64,000 nucleotides of DNA, taken from assembly GCA_031271265.1 (NCBI GenBank), contig JAISWB010000112.1, positions 1-64,000 on the forward strand, read 5' to 3'. Shown in pieces: positions 1 through 8,098 of the stretch. Position numbers and translations under genes: made by a program. A model generated the notes under the pieces. It made no database searches. It worked only from the letters and a program-made list of their open reading frames with translations, and was not told the DNA's origin. This DNA is from Desulfovibrio sp. GTDB lineage: Bacteria > Desulfobacterota > Desulfovibrionia > Desulfovibrionales > Desulfovibrionaceae. Position 1 is the stretch's first letter. Each line of letters opens with the position of its first letter.

Positions 1-296
1 CGTACGATGACCGGCGTGAAAGGCGCGCCTGCCGGCTTGAGTACGGCTGTCCAGTAGTCCAGACCGCGGCGCATATCGTCGATTTCCGTTGCGGCAAAGT
101 CGCGGGTGCCGTACATTAAGCTGTCTGAATCATACCGGTATGCTTCCCCCCGGCCGAAAAGATCCAGACGGAAGACGGCGTTGCCGCCGCCGTTGCGGAG
201 ATGAAGGCTCTCATACGCGGCGGCGGGGGCAGCGAAAGAGAAAACCAGAAGAACAGACAACAGCCGCGAAGCAATCCGCACGGTTCCACAATTCAT
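1..296 (-). CDS. Secreted protein of unknown function, N-terminal part only
   Basis: An open frame enters from the left edge and starts at an ATG at 294-296 on the minus strand; about 98 codons are visible without a stop. Residues 1-28 look like a Sec signal peptide: a basic start, a hydrophobic stretch around SVLLVFSF, and AAPAAA just before a probable cleavage site. The mature part begins YESLHLRNGGG and contains an acidic segment ending in DDMRRGLDYWTAVLKP. I do not recognise the family. The DYWT-type segment resembles the opening of some large extracellular or autotransporter-like proteins, but that is only an impression. The gene continues outside the window. Confidence 0.55.
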   Translation of the reverse strand, partial: MNCGTVRIASRLLSVLLVFSFAAPAAAYESLHLRNGGGNAVFRLDLFGRGEAYRYDSDSLMYGTRDFAATEIDDMRRGLDYWTAVLKPAGAPFTPVIV

Positions 297-366
297 GTCG
301 GCACCATCGAACCCGCCTGGATCGACGAAACATTGCATACCCAAACCCGCCCGGATCAACAAAAGG

Positions 367-753
367 TTACGCGCCCGCCGAGCAAGCGGCGTTAAGCACG
401 GCCTGCGCCGTGATCTGCGCGGCGTACGCGCCGAGCACGTTGACGTCGACGGCCGGGCCGGTGTTGGAGGCCGGCGTGAACAGCGTATCGCCGTCAAACA
501 GCAGATGGGCAGGAAATATAGCCCGCGCTATGCCCGCCGCGGCCATGCGGCTTACCCGGAAGGCTCCGAGCTTGTCCAGCCGGGCATTCGTGCCCACGAC
601 AACCAGCACCGTGTGACCGGGGTCGTCAGCGGTCATGCGGCCCGTTGCGTCTTTCAGCGCAGCAAGAATTTCGCCGCGGTCGGAAAGGCACATCGGCTCC
701 GGGCGGGGTTTCGCGTCTGCTTCGAGCAAGCTACGCATCGTCTTTAGCCGCAT
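367..753 (-). pseudogene. C-terminal remnant of a P1/DmpA-family (S58) peptidase
   Basis: This 128-codon frame matches only the C-terminal part of DmpA/P1-family aminopeptidases: the strand VLVVVGTNARLDK, the helix RVSRMAAAGIARAI, the segment FDGDTLF and a final alanine-rich helix. Complete members are roughly 320-380 residues, so about two thirds of the protein is missing. The sequence upstream (minus strand) is directly the 3' end of tsaB, leaving no room for the rest, and the ATG at 753 has no clear ribosome-binding site. I infer a deletion that fused the end of a peptidase gene to the tsaB side. It could be expressed as a small protein, but it would lack a complete catalytic fold. Confidence 0.6.
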
Positions 754-810
754 CCGGCCGCCTGACCGCGTCCGGGACCGGTCAGCCCTGGCGAATATGC
801 GGCCCGGCCT

Positions 811-1851
811 TCAGCCCTGCTGGAAAGAGGCGCGCAGGTGCTCCAGACGCGTTTTTGCGGCCTCCGGGTCCAGGCCGAGGGCATGCGCAACGGCTGCCAG
901 ATTTTCTTCGGCATCCGGGGGGCGAAAGTACCGGGGAACGATATCCTCCCGCGACCATTCCGCGCATGCCGCGGCGCGCAGCAGTGCTTCGGGCGCGGGA
1001 TTGTCGTAGGCCGGCGACAGCAGCAGGGCAGGCGCGTTGCGGTCTGTTTTGCCGGACGCTTCCGTGAGCGCGGCAAAGACCGCCGGATGGTTGCGGACGC
1101 CGCTACCCAGCAGTTCCGGGCGCGGTCCCCCTCGGCGTGCTTCCGCGCCTATTCGGGCCGCGGCCTCTTCCGGCGTCAGCAGGTGTATGTCGCCGTCCGG
1201 TGACGGTAGGCATACAGCGCCTTCCGGGGGGGCGGCACTAGGCGCAACGTCCCCGCCTGCGTCGAAGGCCTGCGCGTACAGTAATGTTTTCCGAGCGTGG
1301 ACGAGTACCCAAAGTCTACGCGCACAGGATATTTCGTTCCTATATTTCGGAGTACCCGTAGGACTCGGCGCGTCCCGGTGTCCGTGCACATGGGAAGACC
1401 CGCCTGCGGGAACGGCGGAAACTCCTGCTGTCGCGCATATCCCGTCCTCGTCCTGTTCCTCGGCCGGTATGCCGCGCAATACCGCGCCGGCGGCGAGCAG
1501 GGGCAGGTATTCAAGGCCGGCCGTGAGCGTGCCCGCCGCCCTTGCCAGACCGGCGGCTGTCGCCGCGGCCAGACGCAGGCCGGTAAAGCCTCCGGGGCCG
1601 CGGACGGCGGCCGTGCCCCGTAGCGATGCCGGAGCGATACCCGCTCGTGCCGACACTTCGAGAATGAGGGGGGCAAGCAGTTCCGCGCCGCGCGATTCGG
1701 CCCTGCGTTCGGAGTATGCCTCAAGATGCGGGACGCCCGCCGACATAGCGGCGATCGCGACCTGCAAAAGTCCTTCCGCAGTATTCAGGACAAGCAAAGG
1801 GTAGGGCGCATCGGCGTGTTTCAAACCACGTCTCCGCACGAGAGGCGACAT
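811..1851 (-). CDS. tsaB: tRNA threonylcarbamoyladenosine biosynthesis protein TsaB
   Basis: TsaB is the inactive ASKHA-fold partner of TsaD in making t6A37 of ANN-decoding tRNAs. The hallmark GPGGFTGLRLA lies at residues ~85-95, preceded by the LLVLNTAEG strand. At 346 residues it is much longer than usual (about 230). A hydrophilic stretch at ~131-178 (EEQDEDG to NEISCA) interrupts the fold just before the VLVHARKTLLYAQAF strand, and the C-terminal part is also extended. The ATG at 1849-1851 overlaps the end of a CRISPR repeat, and codons 1-11 are read from that repeat; an AGGGAG eight bases upstream lies in the adjoining spacer. A TTG at codon 19 is an alternative start nearer the conserved domain. 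It follows rseP on the same strand. Confidence 0.85.
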   Translation of the reverse strand: MSPLVRRRGLKHADAPYPLLVLNTAEGLLQVAIAAMSAGVPHLEAYSERRAESRGAELLAPLILEVSARAGIAPASLRGTAAVRGPGGFTGLRLAAATAAGLARAAGTLTAGLEYLPLLAAGAVLRGIPAEEQDEDGICATAGVSAVPAGGSSHVHGHRDAPSPTGTPKYRNEISCARRLWVLVHARKTLLYAQAFDAGGDVAPSAAPPEGAVCLPSPDGDIHLLTPEEAAARIGAEARRGGPRPELLGSGVRNHPAVFAALTEASGKTDRNAPALLLSPAYDNPAPEALLRAAACAEWSREDIVPRYFRPPDAEENLAAVAHALGLDPEAAKTRLEHLRASFQQG

Positions 1852-1979
1852 TGACTACTCTCCCTATTGCTTCCACGGCCACGTTTCAATCCACGTCTCC
1901 GCGCGGAGGCGACAGACCATGCGCAGGATGAAACGGGTGAAGCGGTCGTTTCAATCCACGCCTCCGCGCGGGAGGCGAC
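1818..1979 (-). CRISPR. Three-repeat CRISPR remnant (type I-C-like repeats), no cas genes
   Basis: Three copies of a 31-32 bp repeat occur at 1818-1849, 1883-1913 and 1948-1979, separated by unique spacers of 33 bp (1850-1882) and 34 bp (1914-1947). On the plus strand each begins GTTTCAA(T/A)CCACG and ends GGCGAC with a GC-rich palindrome between, the pattern of type I-C repeats whose crRNA-sense form ends in GTGGATTGAAAC. On the minus strand the copies decay in order: the one nearest rseP is most canonical, the middle lacks a base, and the one inside tsaB has several changes, as expected at a trailer end. Only 22 bp separate the canonical repeat from the rseP stop codon, so no leader fits. 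No cas genes are in the window. Confidence 0.8.
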
Positions 1980-2001
1980 CGCAGGAAAAGCCTCGCGCCC
2001 G

Positions 2002-3081
2002 TCAGCGCGTGAGGTCGTTGAAGGTGGCCGCTCCCACAAGGGCGATAAGCAGCGCAAGTCCGGCAAGCACAGCCTTTTCGCGAATATGTTCGGGCACTTT
2101 GCGGCGCGTCGCCATTTCGGCTGACAGGAACAACAGGTGACCGCCGTCCAGCACGGGTATGGGAAGAAGATTCAAAATGCCGAGGTTCACGCTGATAAGC
2201 GCGGCCAGCATCAACACGTCGGCGGCGCCGCGATCCGCCTGCTTGTATATGGCTTGGGCGATCAGTATGGGTCCGCCCACGTTGTCGAAGGCTACCCGGC
2301 GCGACACAATGTCCACAAGGGCGTTCCAGGTGTAGGCCGCCATGTTGCCGGCTTCCGTCAGACCTCCCGGCAGGGATTGCAGAAAGGAAAGTTCCTCGTG
2401 CTCCGTCTCGCCGGCCGCGCGGATGCCCAGACCGAGCCGCCGCGCGGCGCCCTTGCCGTCCGTTTCAGCGGCAGGCAAGGGGCGGGGAGCCAGGGAAAAC
2501 ACTACCGAACTGCCGTCCGGACGTTGCGCCGTCACAACGACATCACGTCCGTCGGTCTGCCGGACAAGAGGCGCGATGTCCAGCCAGCGGCGCACGGCCG
2601 TGCCGTCGATGCTCATGATGCGGTCTCCGACCCGCAAAGGAGAGGATGCGGCCGCTCCGCCCTCAATAATCCCGCCGACTACCGGAGGCACGAAATTGCG
2701 GCCGTTGACGTATAAAATTCCCCAGCAGATCAGCCAGGCCAACACCAGGTTGAACAACGGTCCGGCCGCGATGACCATGAAACGCTCCCGCGCCGGGCGC
2801 AGGGCAAAACTCTCCTTCTCGCTGAACCCTTCCGGAATCTCGGCAGAATCCGTTTCGCCGACCAGGGAAACAAAACCGCCGAGGGGAAGCGCAGCCAGTT
2901 GCCATATCGTCTTGCCGCGCGCAAAGGAAAAGAGCACCGGACCGAAGCCCAGAGAAAAGGTTTTGACCCCGATGCCCATAGCTCTTGCCGCGATGAAATG
3001 CCCCAGTTCGTGAAACATGATAAGCCCGCCGAACACCAGGACAACGGCCGCTACGCCGGCTATTCCCATGCCTTCCGCCAT
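2002..3081 (-). CDS. rseP: RIP metalloprotease RseP (site-2 protease)
   Basis: RseP cleaves anti-sigma factors and signal-peptide remnants inside the inner membrane. With the start at 3081 the protein has 359 residues: the first membrane helix carries the zinc motif HELGH at ~24-28, a single PDZ domain follows at ~115-200, and the third zinc-ligand motif NLLPIPVLDGGH is near 304-315, followed by a last hydrophobic helix. The 3081 ATG is preferred over an upstream one at 3153 because AGGGGA sits seven to eight bases before it and the protein then begins directly at the first membrane helix. One PDZ domain, not two as in E. coli, is common in other bacteria. tsaB follows on the same strand across the CRISPR remnant. 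Confidence 0.9.
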   Translation of the reverse strand: MAEGMGIAGVAAVVLVFGGLIMFHELGHFIAARAMGIGVKTFSLGFGPVLFSFARGKTIWQLAALPLGGFVSLVGETDSAEIPEGFSEKESFALRPARERFMVIAAGPLFNLVLAWLICWGILYVNGRNFVPPVVGGIIEGGAAASSPLRVGDRIMSIDGTAVRRWLDIAPLVRQTDGRDVVVTAQRPDGSSVVFSLAPRPLPAAETDGKGAARRLGLGIRAAGETEHEELSFLQSLPGGLTEAGNMAAYTWNALVDIVSRRVAFDNVGGPILIAQAIYKQADRGAADVLMLAALISVNLGILNLLPIPVLDGGHLLFLSAEMATRRKVPEHIREKAVLAGLALLIALVGAATFNDLTR

Positions 3082-3298
3082 AATTTGATCCCCTGCATGC
3101 GTCGGCGGCCCGCGGGCCGCCGGCATAACGCGCCGCGCGCGGCGCATTGACAAAGTGTTGCGCCGTCATTATTGCATAGGAAAATACCGTATGCAACCGC
3201 AGGAACCCCCGCGGATACAACCGGGGTCGTACTCCCCGCAACGCCGAGGCCGCTTCGGGTCACATCCGGACGCGACTTTGCCTATTTCGGAGCACAGC

Positions 3299-3613
3299 AT
3301 GTTTGAACTAACCTCGCCGGCCCGCAAAGAACTGGATGCCTACTTCGCCGACAAAGATAAAAGCCCCATCCGCGTCTTCCTGTCACCCGGCGGCTGCGCC
3401 GGCCCCCGTCTGGCTCTGGCCCTGGACGACGCCGGCGAAGCGGACACCGTCTTCGACACCGACGGCTACTCTTTCTGCATGAACAACGATTTGTACAGCG
3501 CCGCAAAAAACGTAAAAGTGGACTTTTCCGACATGGGTTTCATGGTCGAATCGGAACTGGAAACGGGCGAAGGAGGCTGCTCCTCGGGGTGCGCCTCCTG
3601 CTGCGGCCACTGA
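3299..3613 (+). CDS. IscA/HesB-like small protein
   Basis: A 104-residue protein starting MFELTSPARKELDAYF, preceded by GGAG seven bases before the ATG. The layout is IscA/HesB-like: an N-terminal helix, a strand with FLSPGGCAGPRLALAL that holds the first cysteine, and a C-terminal cysteine cluster GGCSSGCASCCGH. A-type carriers usually have C-x60-65-C-G-C; here the tail has five cysteines in a denser pattern plus an additional internal one in YSFCMNN. It probably binds Fe-S or a metal, but target and cluster type cannot be read from sequence. It overlaps the start of prmA by 25 bases, suggesting cotranscription. Confidence 0.75.
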   Translation: MFELTSPARKELDAYFADKDKSPIRVFLSPGGCAGPRLALALDDAGEADTVFDTDGYSFCMNNDLYSAAKNVKVDFSDMGFMVESELETGEGGCSSGCASCCGH

Positions 3614-5280
3614 ACTCACCCGTCTCATTTCCGCCGGCTGCCGTGGGATCCCTGACCAGGCTGGATATAGCACTCCCCGCCGGGAGCGCGGGGGGTGACG
3701 TGGACCTGCTCGACGCCGTGCTGGCCCGACACTTTGCCCACGGCTGGGAAGAAGGGCCGGATGACGTCGCGCCGAGCCGCACTGCCTATGTCGGGTCACC
3801 CGAAGTCCGCGCGGCTTTTGAAACTGAGTTGCGTACCCTGCTGCCCGCCGCCCGCGTAAACGCCGACATGGTTGAAGAAGAGAACTGGGCCGAGGCCTGG
3901 AAGGAATTTTTCACGCCCGTGATCTGCGGCAGGCATTTTCTGGTGCTCGCTCCCTGGATGCAGGAAGAACAACGCACACAACGCATACCCGTCGTCATCA
4001 AGCCGAAAACGGCTTTCGGGACCGGGCACCACGCCAGCACAGCCCTGTGCCTGGAAGCCCTCTCGGATCTTTACGAACGCGGACGCGTCCGGGCCGGGGC
4101 ACGCTTCCTCGACCTCGGTACAGGTTCCGGCATTTTGGGCATCGCGGCCGCCAAACTCGGGCTGCGCGGCGACGGACTGGACACGGACCCCGAAGCCGTG
4201 GAAAATGCCTTGGAAAACCGCGCCGGGAACGGCCTTGCCCCCGAAGGCCTGCGCCTGCGCATCGGAAGCCTGGAGGCGGCCGAGGGTGCGTATGATCTGG
4301 TCATGGCCAATATTCTTGCCGGACCGCTCACGGACATGGCCCCGCGACTGGCCGGGTTAACTGCGAAAACAGGAGCCAAACCCCTGCTCGTGCTATCCGG
4401 TATTCTGGATACGCAGGCCGATGCCGTAGCCGCCGCTTACGAAAGTTGCGGTTTTCCCGAAGCCCGCCGCCTCGCGCGCGAAGAATGGGTCGCTCTGGTC
4501 TTTGAAGGTGGCGCGGCAGAAAGTGATTCCGGAGCATTTCAAGGTTGTTTATGTACGCCGGGGGCGTACCGAACAATGCCGGAAAGCTTCAGTCGTTCGC
4601 CGCGCGCCGAAGTCCTGATGCGTCTTTACGACGCCGCGTCCGCGCACTTCGGTCCTTGCCGCTGGTGGCCGGGAGACTCGCCCTTTGAAATCGCCGTCGG
4701 CGCCGTCCTAACCCAGAATACGGCTTGGCGCAATGTTGAAAAGGCTGTTGCCCGGCTTCGGGAAGCCGGCGTCCTGGACCCGGAAATAATGAACACCCTG
4801 TCGGAAGCTGAACTGGCGGAATTGATCCGTCCTTCCGGCTTTTACCGCATCAAAGCCGCGCGTCTGCGGGGACTGCTGGACTTTTTCCGCTCCTGCGCAG
4901 GGTGGGAGCAAAGTCGGGATAAAGCCGGCCTGGAGTGTCTGCGCGCCTGCGACCCCGATTCACTGCGGTCCGACCTGCTCGCCGTGCGCGGTATAGGCGA
5001 AGAAACGGCCGATTCGGTACTGCTGTATGCCCTCGACATGCCGACCTTTGTCGTCGACGCGTACACCCGGCGCATTTTCAGCAGGCACGGTTTTATTCCG
5101 GCCGATCTGCCCTATGACGAGATCCGGGAATTTTTCATGGACGCGCTCCCCCCCGACACGGCCCTGTACAACGAATACCACGCGCTCATCGTGCGCACGG
5201 GGAACACTTTCTGCAAAAAGACAAACCCGCTGTGCCGGCAATGCCCGCTGGGGAGTTTCCTGGACTATGACGTCGAATGA
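3589..5280 (+). CDS. prmA: Ribosomal protein L11 methyltransferase fused to a HhH-GPD DNA glycosylase
   Basis: One uninterrupted 563-codon frame holds two enzymes. Residues ~20-307 are PrmA: KTAFGTGHHAST, the SAM-binding LDLGTGSGILGIAA at ~175-188 and MANILAGPL at ~239-247. Residues ~330-563 are a helix-hairpin-helix glycosylase of the COG2231/MagIII type, with AVGAVLTQNTAW, the hairpin GIGEETADSVLLYAL and the FVVDAYTRR aspartate. The catalytic lysine of true endonuclease III is replaced in this hairpin, as in monofunctional glycosylases. The C-terminal iron-sulfur motif has C-x6-C-x2-C but no fourth cysteine before the stop. A GTG at 3589 follows AGGAGG by 12 bases; a GTG at 3643 is an alternative start. 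Met330 (4576) could start the second domain separately. Confidence 0.85.
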   Translation: MRLLLRPLNSPVSFPPAAVGSLTRLDIALPAGSAGGDVDLLDAVLARHFAHGWEEGPDDVAPSRTAYVGSPEVRAAFETELRTLLPAARVNADMVEEENWAEAWKEFFTPVICGRHFLVLAPWMQEEQRTQRIPVVIKPKTAFGTGHHASTALCLEALSDLYERGRVRAGARFLDLGTGSGILGIAAAKLGLRGDGLDTDPEAVENALENRAGNGLAPEGLRLRIGSLEAAEGAYDLVMANILAGPLTDMAPRLAGLTAKTGAKPLLVLSGILDTQADAVAAAYESCGFPEARRLAREEWVALVFEGGAAESDSGAFQGCLCTPGAYRTMPESFSRSPRAEVLMRLYDAASAHFGPCRWWPGDSPFEIAVGAVLTQNTAWRNVEKAVARLREAGVLDPEIMNTLSEAELAELIRPSGFYRIKAARLRGLLDFFRSCAGWEQSRDKAGLECLRACDPDSLRSDLLAVRGIGEETADSVLLYALDMPTFVVDAYTRRIFSRHGFIPADLPYDEIREFFMDALPPDTALYNEYHALIVRTGNTFCKKTNPLCRQCPLGSFLDYDVE

Positions 5281-5310
5281 CTCCTACTACCATGTAATAC
5301 ATAAATTCTC

Positions 5311-5400
5311 GCATAAGCCCCCATTGAGGGGGTCCGGGGGAAATCATTTCCCCCGGCGGGGACCGGGGCAGCTCCCCGGCCGCCGGGGGCTCAGTTTATA
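5311..5400 (+). repeat. Dispersed palindrome-rich intergenic element, copy A
   Basis: The space between the fusion gene and envC is filled by a copy of the element also found at 9570, 18383, 24883, 54022 and 63750. It contains CCCCCATTGAGGGGG, then a perfect 11-bp inverted repeat around one base (arms CCGGGGGAAAT / ATTTCCCCCGG), then GGGGACCGGGGCAG and CCCCGGCCGCCGGGGGCT. RNA from either strand would fold into strong hairpins, so it may also stop transcription. The envC ATG lies immediately after it. Confidence 0.7.
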
Positions 5401-6594
5401 ATGTTGCACAGAACCAGTGTCGGCCCGGCCGGGAGGCGGCATCCGCAAAGTCGCTGCGGGCAACCCCCGCCGGCCTCCCTGTCTGTCCTTGCGCTCGTTT
5501 GCGCGGCCGTTCTGTTTTGTGCGCCGGCCCTGCCCGGCCGTACCGCGCCCGTTCCGAAGAGTCTCGAACAACTTCGCAAAGATCTGGCCGAAGAACAGAA
5601 ATACGCGGAAGTACGCAAACTGAGCCTGCAACGCATGACCGCCGAAGAACGCAAGCTCAACGCTGATCTCGCGGCGGCGGAAAAACGCATCCTGGCGCTG
5701 GAAAGCAACCTGGCCTCCGAGCGCGGCAGGATGCTGGAATTGGGCACGGCGGGCGAAAAAGTTCGTCTGGACTACGAACGCCTGCTGGACGAGCAGAAAA
5801 AGACCGAGGCCGCGCTGACCCGGACGTTGCGCCTGCTCTGGGAGATCGACCGACGCAGGGCGGCCGGAGTCGATGCTCCGGACAGGGAACAGGCGGACGA
5901 CGAGCGCGATTTCGCATGGTCCGGGGAACTTTACGCAGCCCTTGAACAATACCGCAAGAAACTGGATTCCGTAGAAATTAAGCTGGCCGATGCCGTAGGC
6001 AGGCGCGAAAAACTTTCCGGTGAAATGCAGCGCAGGATGGCGTCCGTCAACGCGGAAAAAAGCAATCTGCTCAAGGCGCGACTGGCTTACGACAAGCGCC
6101 TGGCCGACATCCGGCGCAGACGCGGCGATGCCGAAAGCGAACTCAACGCAGCCCTCAAGCTGATAAGCAGCCTGAATTTTGAAATTTCCCGCCGCTCCGG
6201 CGGCGACCTGCCCGCCATGAAGGGCCGACTGCCCAGACCCGTCAACGGCAGCGTCAAGGTCCGCTTTCATCCCGATGCCGAGCCGATCTCGCGCGGGTTG
6301 GGCTTTGCCGCGGCGGAAAAAGCCGAGGTGCGGGCCGTGGCCGGGGGCAAGGTGGTGCACAACGATGTCCTGCGCGGCTTCGGCACGGTGCTCATTGTGC
6401 AGCACGGTACAGACTACTATACCTTGTACGCCTTTCTCGGTACTTGCCCGCTGAAGGTAGGCCAGGAAGTGCAGGAACGGCAGAAGGTCGGCACGGCCGG
6501 GTATTATCCGGCGATAAAAGGCCCCGGCCTGTATTTTGAATTGCGTTTTAAGCAAAAAGCCATTAATCCGGAGCCGTGGCTCGCATCGTCGTGA
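5401..6594 (+). CDS. envC: EnvC-like murein hydrolase activator, M23 domain lacking zinc ligands
   Basis: A 397-residue exported coiled-coil protein. Residues ~25-48 are a hydrophobic signal sequence ending near LPGRTA; ~50-270 are long heptad-rich helices rich in K, E, R and L; ~285-395 form a LytM/M23 fold ending GPGLYFELRFKQKAINPEPWL. Active M23 enzymes have HxH in that last segment; here it reads YFELR, so the domain is catalytically dead, as in E. coli EnvC, which activates septal amidases. ctp and yibQ follow on the same strand; yibQ next to envC is a conserved pairing. The ATG directly follows a dispersed repeat, so the exact start is less certain than the body. Confidence 0.85.
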   Translation: MLHRTSVGPAGRRHPQSRCGQPPPASLSVLALVCAAVLFCAPALPGRTAPVPKSLEQLRKDLAEEQKYAEVRKLSLQRMTAEERKLNADLAAAEKRILALESNLASERGRMLELGTAGEKVRLDYERLLDEQKKTEAALTRTLRLLWEIDRRRAAGVDAPDREQADDERDFAWSGELYAALEQYRKKLDSVEIKLADAVGRREKLSGEMQRRMASVNAEKSNLLKARLAYDKRLADIRRRRGDAESELNAALKLISSLNFEISRRSGGDLPAMKGRLPRPVNGSVKVRFHPDAEPISRGLGFAAAEKAEVRAVAGGKVVHNDVLRGFGTVLIVQHGTDYYTLYAFLGTCPLKVGQEVQERQKVGTAGYYPAIKGPGLYFELRFKQKAINPEPWLASS

Positions 6595-6625
6595 GCGGGC
6601 TGAATCCACCCGGAGGATTGACGCC

Positions 6626-8077
6626 ATGTGTTGCGCAACGGACAGGGCATTCATAAGGTACTTATTCGGCGCGGGCACGCGCCTTCGGCAAAACGCAGGC
6701 GGAGGAGAGCGTCCCCCGCGGCATTTTTCAGGCCGCCCCGGATATTGTCCGGCGACGTCCTTGCGCGCCGTGCTGATCCGTCCCCTGTTCGTTCTGTGCC
6801 TGCTTCTGCTGCCGGCAAGCTCGGCATGCAGCGCCTCCGGAGATCAGGCCGGCGGCAAGTACGGCGACCTCAAGCGCTTTACCAGGGCCTACGATCTGGT
6901 GCGCAACAGCTACGTGCGCGAGGTCGGCAACGAAGAACTGATGAACGGCGCCGTCAAGGGCATGCTGGAATCCCTGGACCCGCATTCCACTTTCCTCGGC
7001 AAGGAAGACTTCAAGGAAATGCAGGAGGCGACCTCGGGTGAATTTTTCGGCATAGGCATTGAAATATCCACGGAAAACAACCAGCTCATCGTCGTCTCCC
7101 CCATTGAGGATACGCCGGCGGACAAGGCCGGGCTGAAGGCGGGCGACCTTATTCTTTCCGTCGACGGGCAGCCTACGCAGGACATGACCGCCCAGGAGGC
7201 CGTGTCCAAAATCCGCGGTCCCAAGGGTGAACCCGTGGAACTGCTGATCATGCACAAAAACGCGACAACGCCGGAAAGCGTCAAGATAGTGCGTGACGCC
7301 ATTCCCCTGATCAGCGTCAAAACGCGTTTTCTGGACGACGACGGCTTTCTCTGGGTGCGTCTGACCCGTTTCAACGACCGCACCACCACCGAACTGCAGG
7401 AAGCCCTGCGCAGCCAGACGCAGAAAGCGCCGATCAAGGGCGTGGTGCTTGATCTGCGCAACAACCCCGGCGGTCTGTTCAAGCAGTCCGTGACTGTGAC
7501 CGATGTTTTTCTCAAGAGCGGCGGCATCGTCAGCATGCGCGGGCGCGGCGGACAGGTACTCGAAACGCACGATGCCAAAAGCTCATCTACAGACCTCGAG
7601 TGCCCGCTGGTGGTGCTGGTGAACCAAGGCACGGCCTCCGCCTCGGAAATCGTCGCCGGCGCCCTGCAGGATCACAATCGGGCCGTCATCGTAGGCGAAC
7701 GCACCTTCGGCAAGGGTTCTGTGCAGAAAATCGAGCCTCTGGGGGACGGCACCGCCGTCAAGATGACCATTGCCCGTTACTATACGCCGAACGGACGCTC
7801 CATACAGGCCGACGGCATAGTCCCCGACCTTGAAATCCCCTTTGAACCGCAACGGGAACAAGGCGCCAAACCTGTGCGTTTCTTCGGCACGCGTGAAAAA
7901 GACCTTTCCAGGCACCTGGAAAACAACAGCAAAAAAGCGGACGAAGAAGCGTGGAAAAACAAGCCCAAGCTTCTGGACGACGACACCAAGGCCTTGTTGG
8001 ACAAGGACAACCAGTTGCGTATGGCTTTGCAGCTTGTTCGCAACCTGCCCAAGATTTCCGTGGTGCACGGAAGCTGA
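6626..8077 (+). CDS. ctpA: S41 family C-terminal processing peptidase (Ctp/Prc)
   Basis: A periplasmic serine protease of the tail-specific class. From the ATG at 6626, with GGAGG ten bases upstream, it has 483 residues. A hydrophobic export segment ending LLLLPASSACS could be a signal or lipoprotein sequence. A PDZ domain follows (GIGIEISTENNQLIVVSP to DGQPTQDMTAQEAV). The protease core holds LDLRNNPGGL, the nucleophile region VNQGTASASEIVAGALQ and the general-base lysine segment ERTFGKGSVQ. The C-terminal ~80 residues are charged and helical. Its position between envC and yibQ fits a role in processing or turning over cell-wall hydrolase factors, an inference from known Ctp-LytM relationships. 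Confidence 0.92.
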   Translation: MCCATDRAFIRYLFGAGTRLRQNAGGGERPPRHFSGRPGYCPATSLRAVLIRPLFVLCLLLLPASSACSASGDQAGGKYGDLKRFTRAYDLVRNSYVREVGNEELMNGAVKGMLESLDPHSTFLGKEDFKEMQEATSGEFFGIGIEISTENNQLIVVSPIEDTPADKAGLKAGDLILSVDGQPTQDMTAQEAVSKIRGPKGEPVELLIMHKNATTPESVKIVRDAIPLISVKTRFLDDDGFLWVRLTRFNDRTTTELQEALRSQTQKAPIKGVVLDLRNNPGGLFKQSVTVTDVFLKSGGIVSMRGRGGQVLETHDAKSSSTDLECPLVVLVNQGTASASEIVAGALQDHNRAVIVGERTFGKGSVQKIEPLGDGTAVKMTIARYYTPNGRSIQADGIVPDLEIPFEPQREQGAKPVRFFGTREKDLSRHLENNSKKADEEAWKNKPKLLDDDTKALLDKDNQLRMALQLVRNLPKISVVHGS

Positions 8078-8098
8078 CCGGCAACGCGCGCATGCCGC

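Noticed and set aside
5344-6678. Long minus-strand open frame opposite envC
   Set aside because: The plus-strand gene has clear domains and a conserved context; the antisense frame has none.
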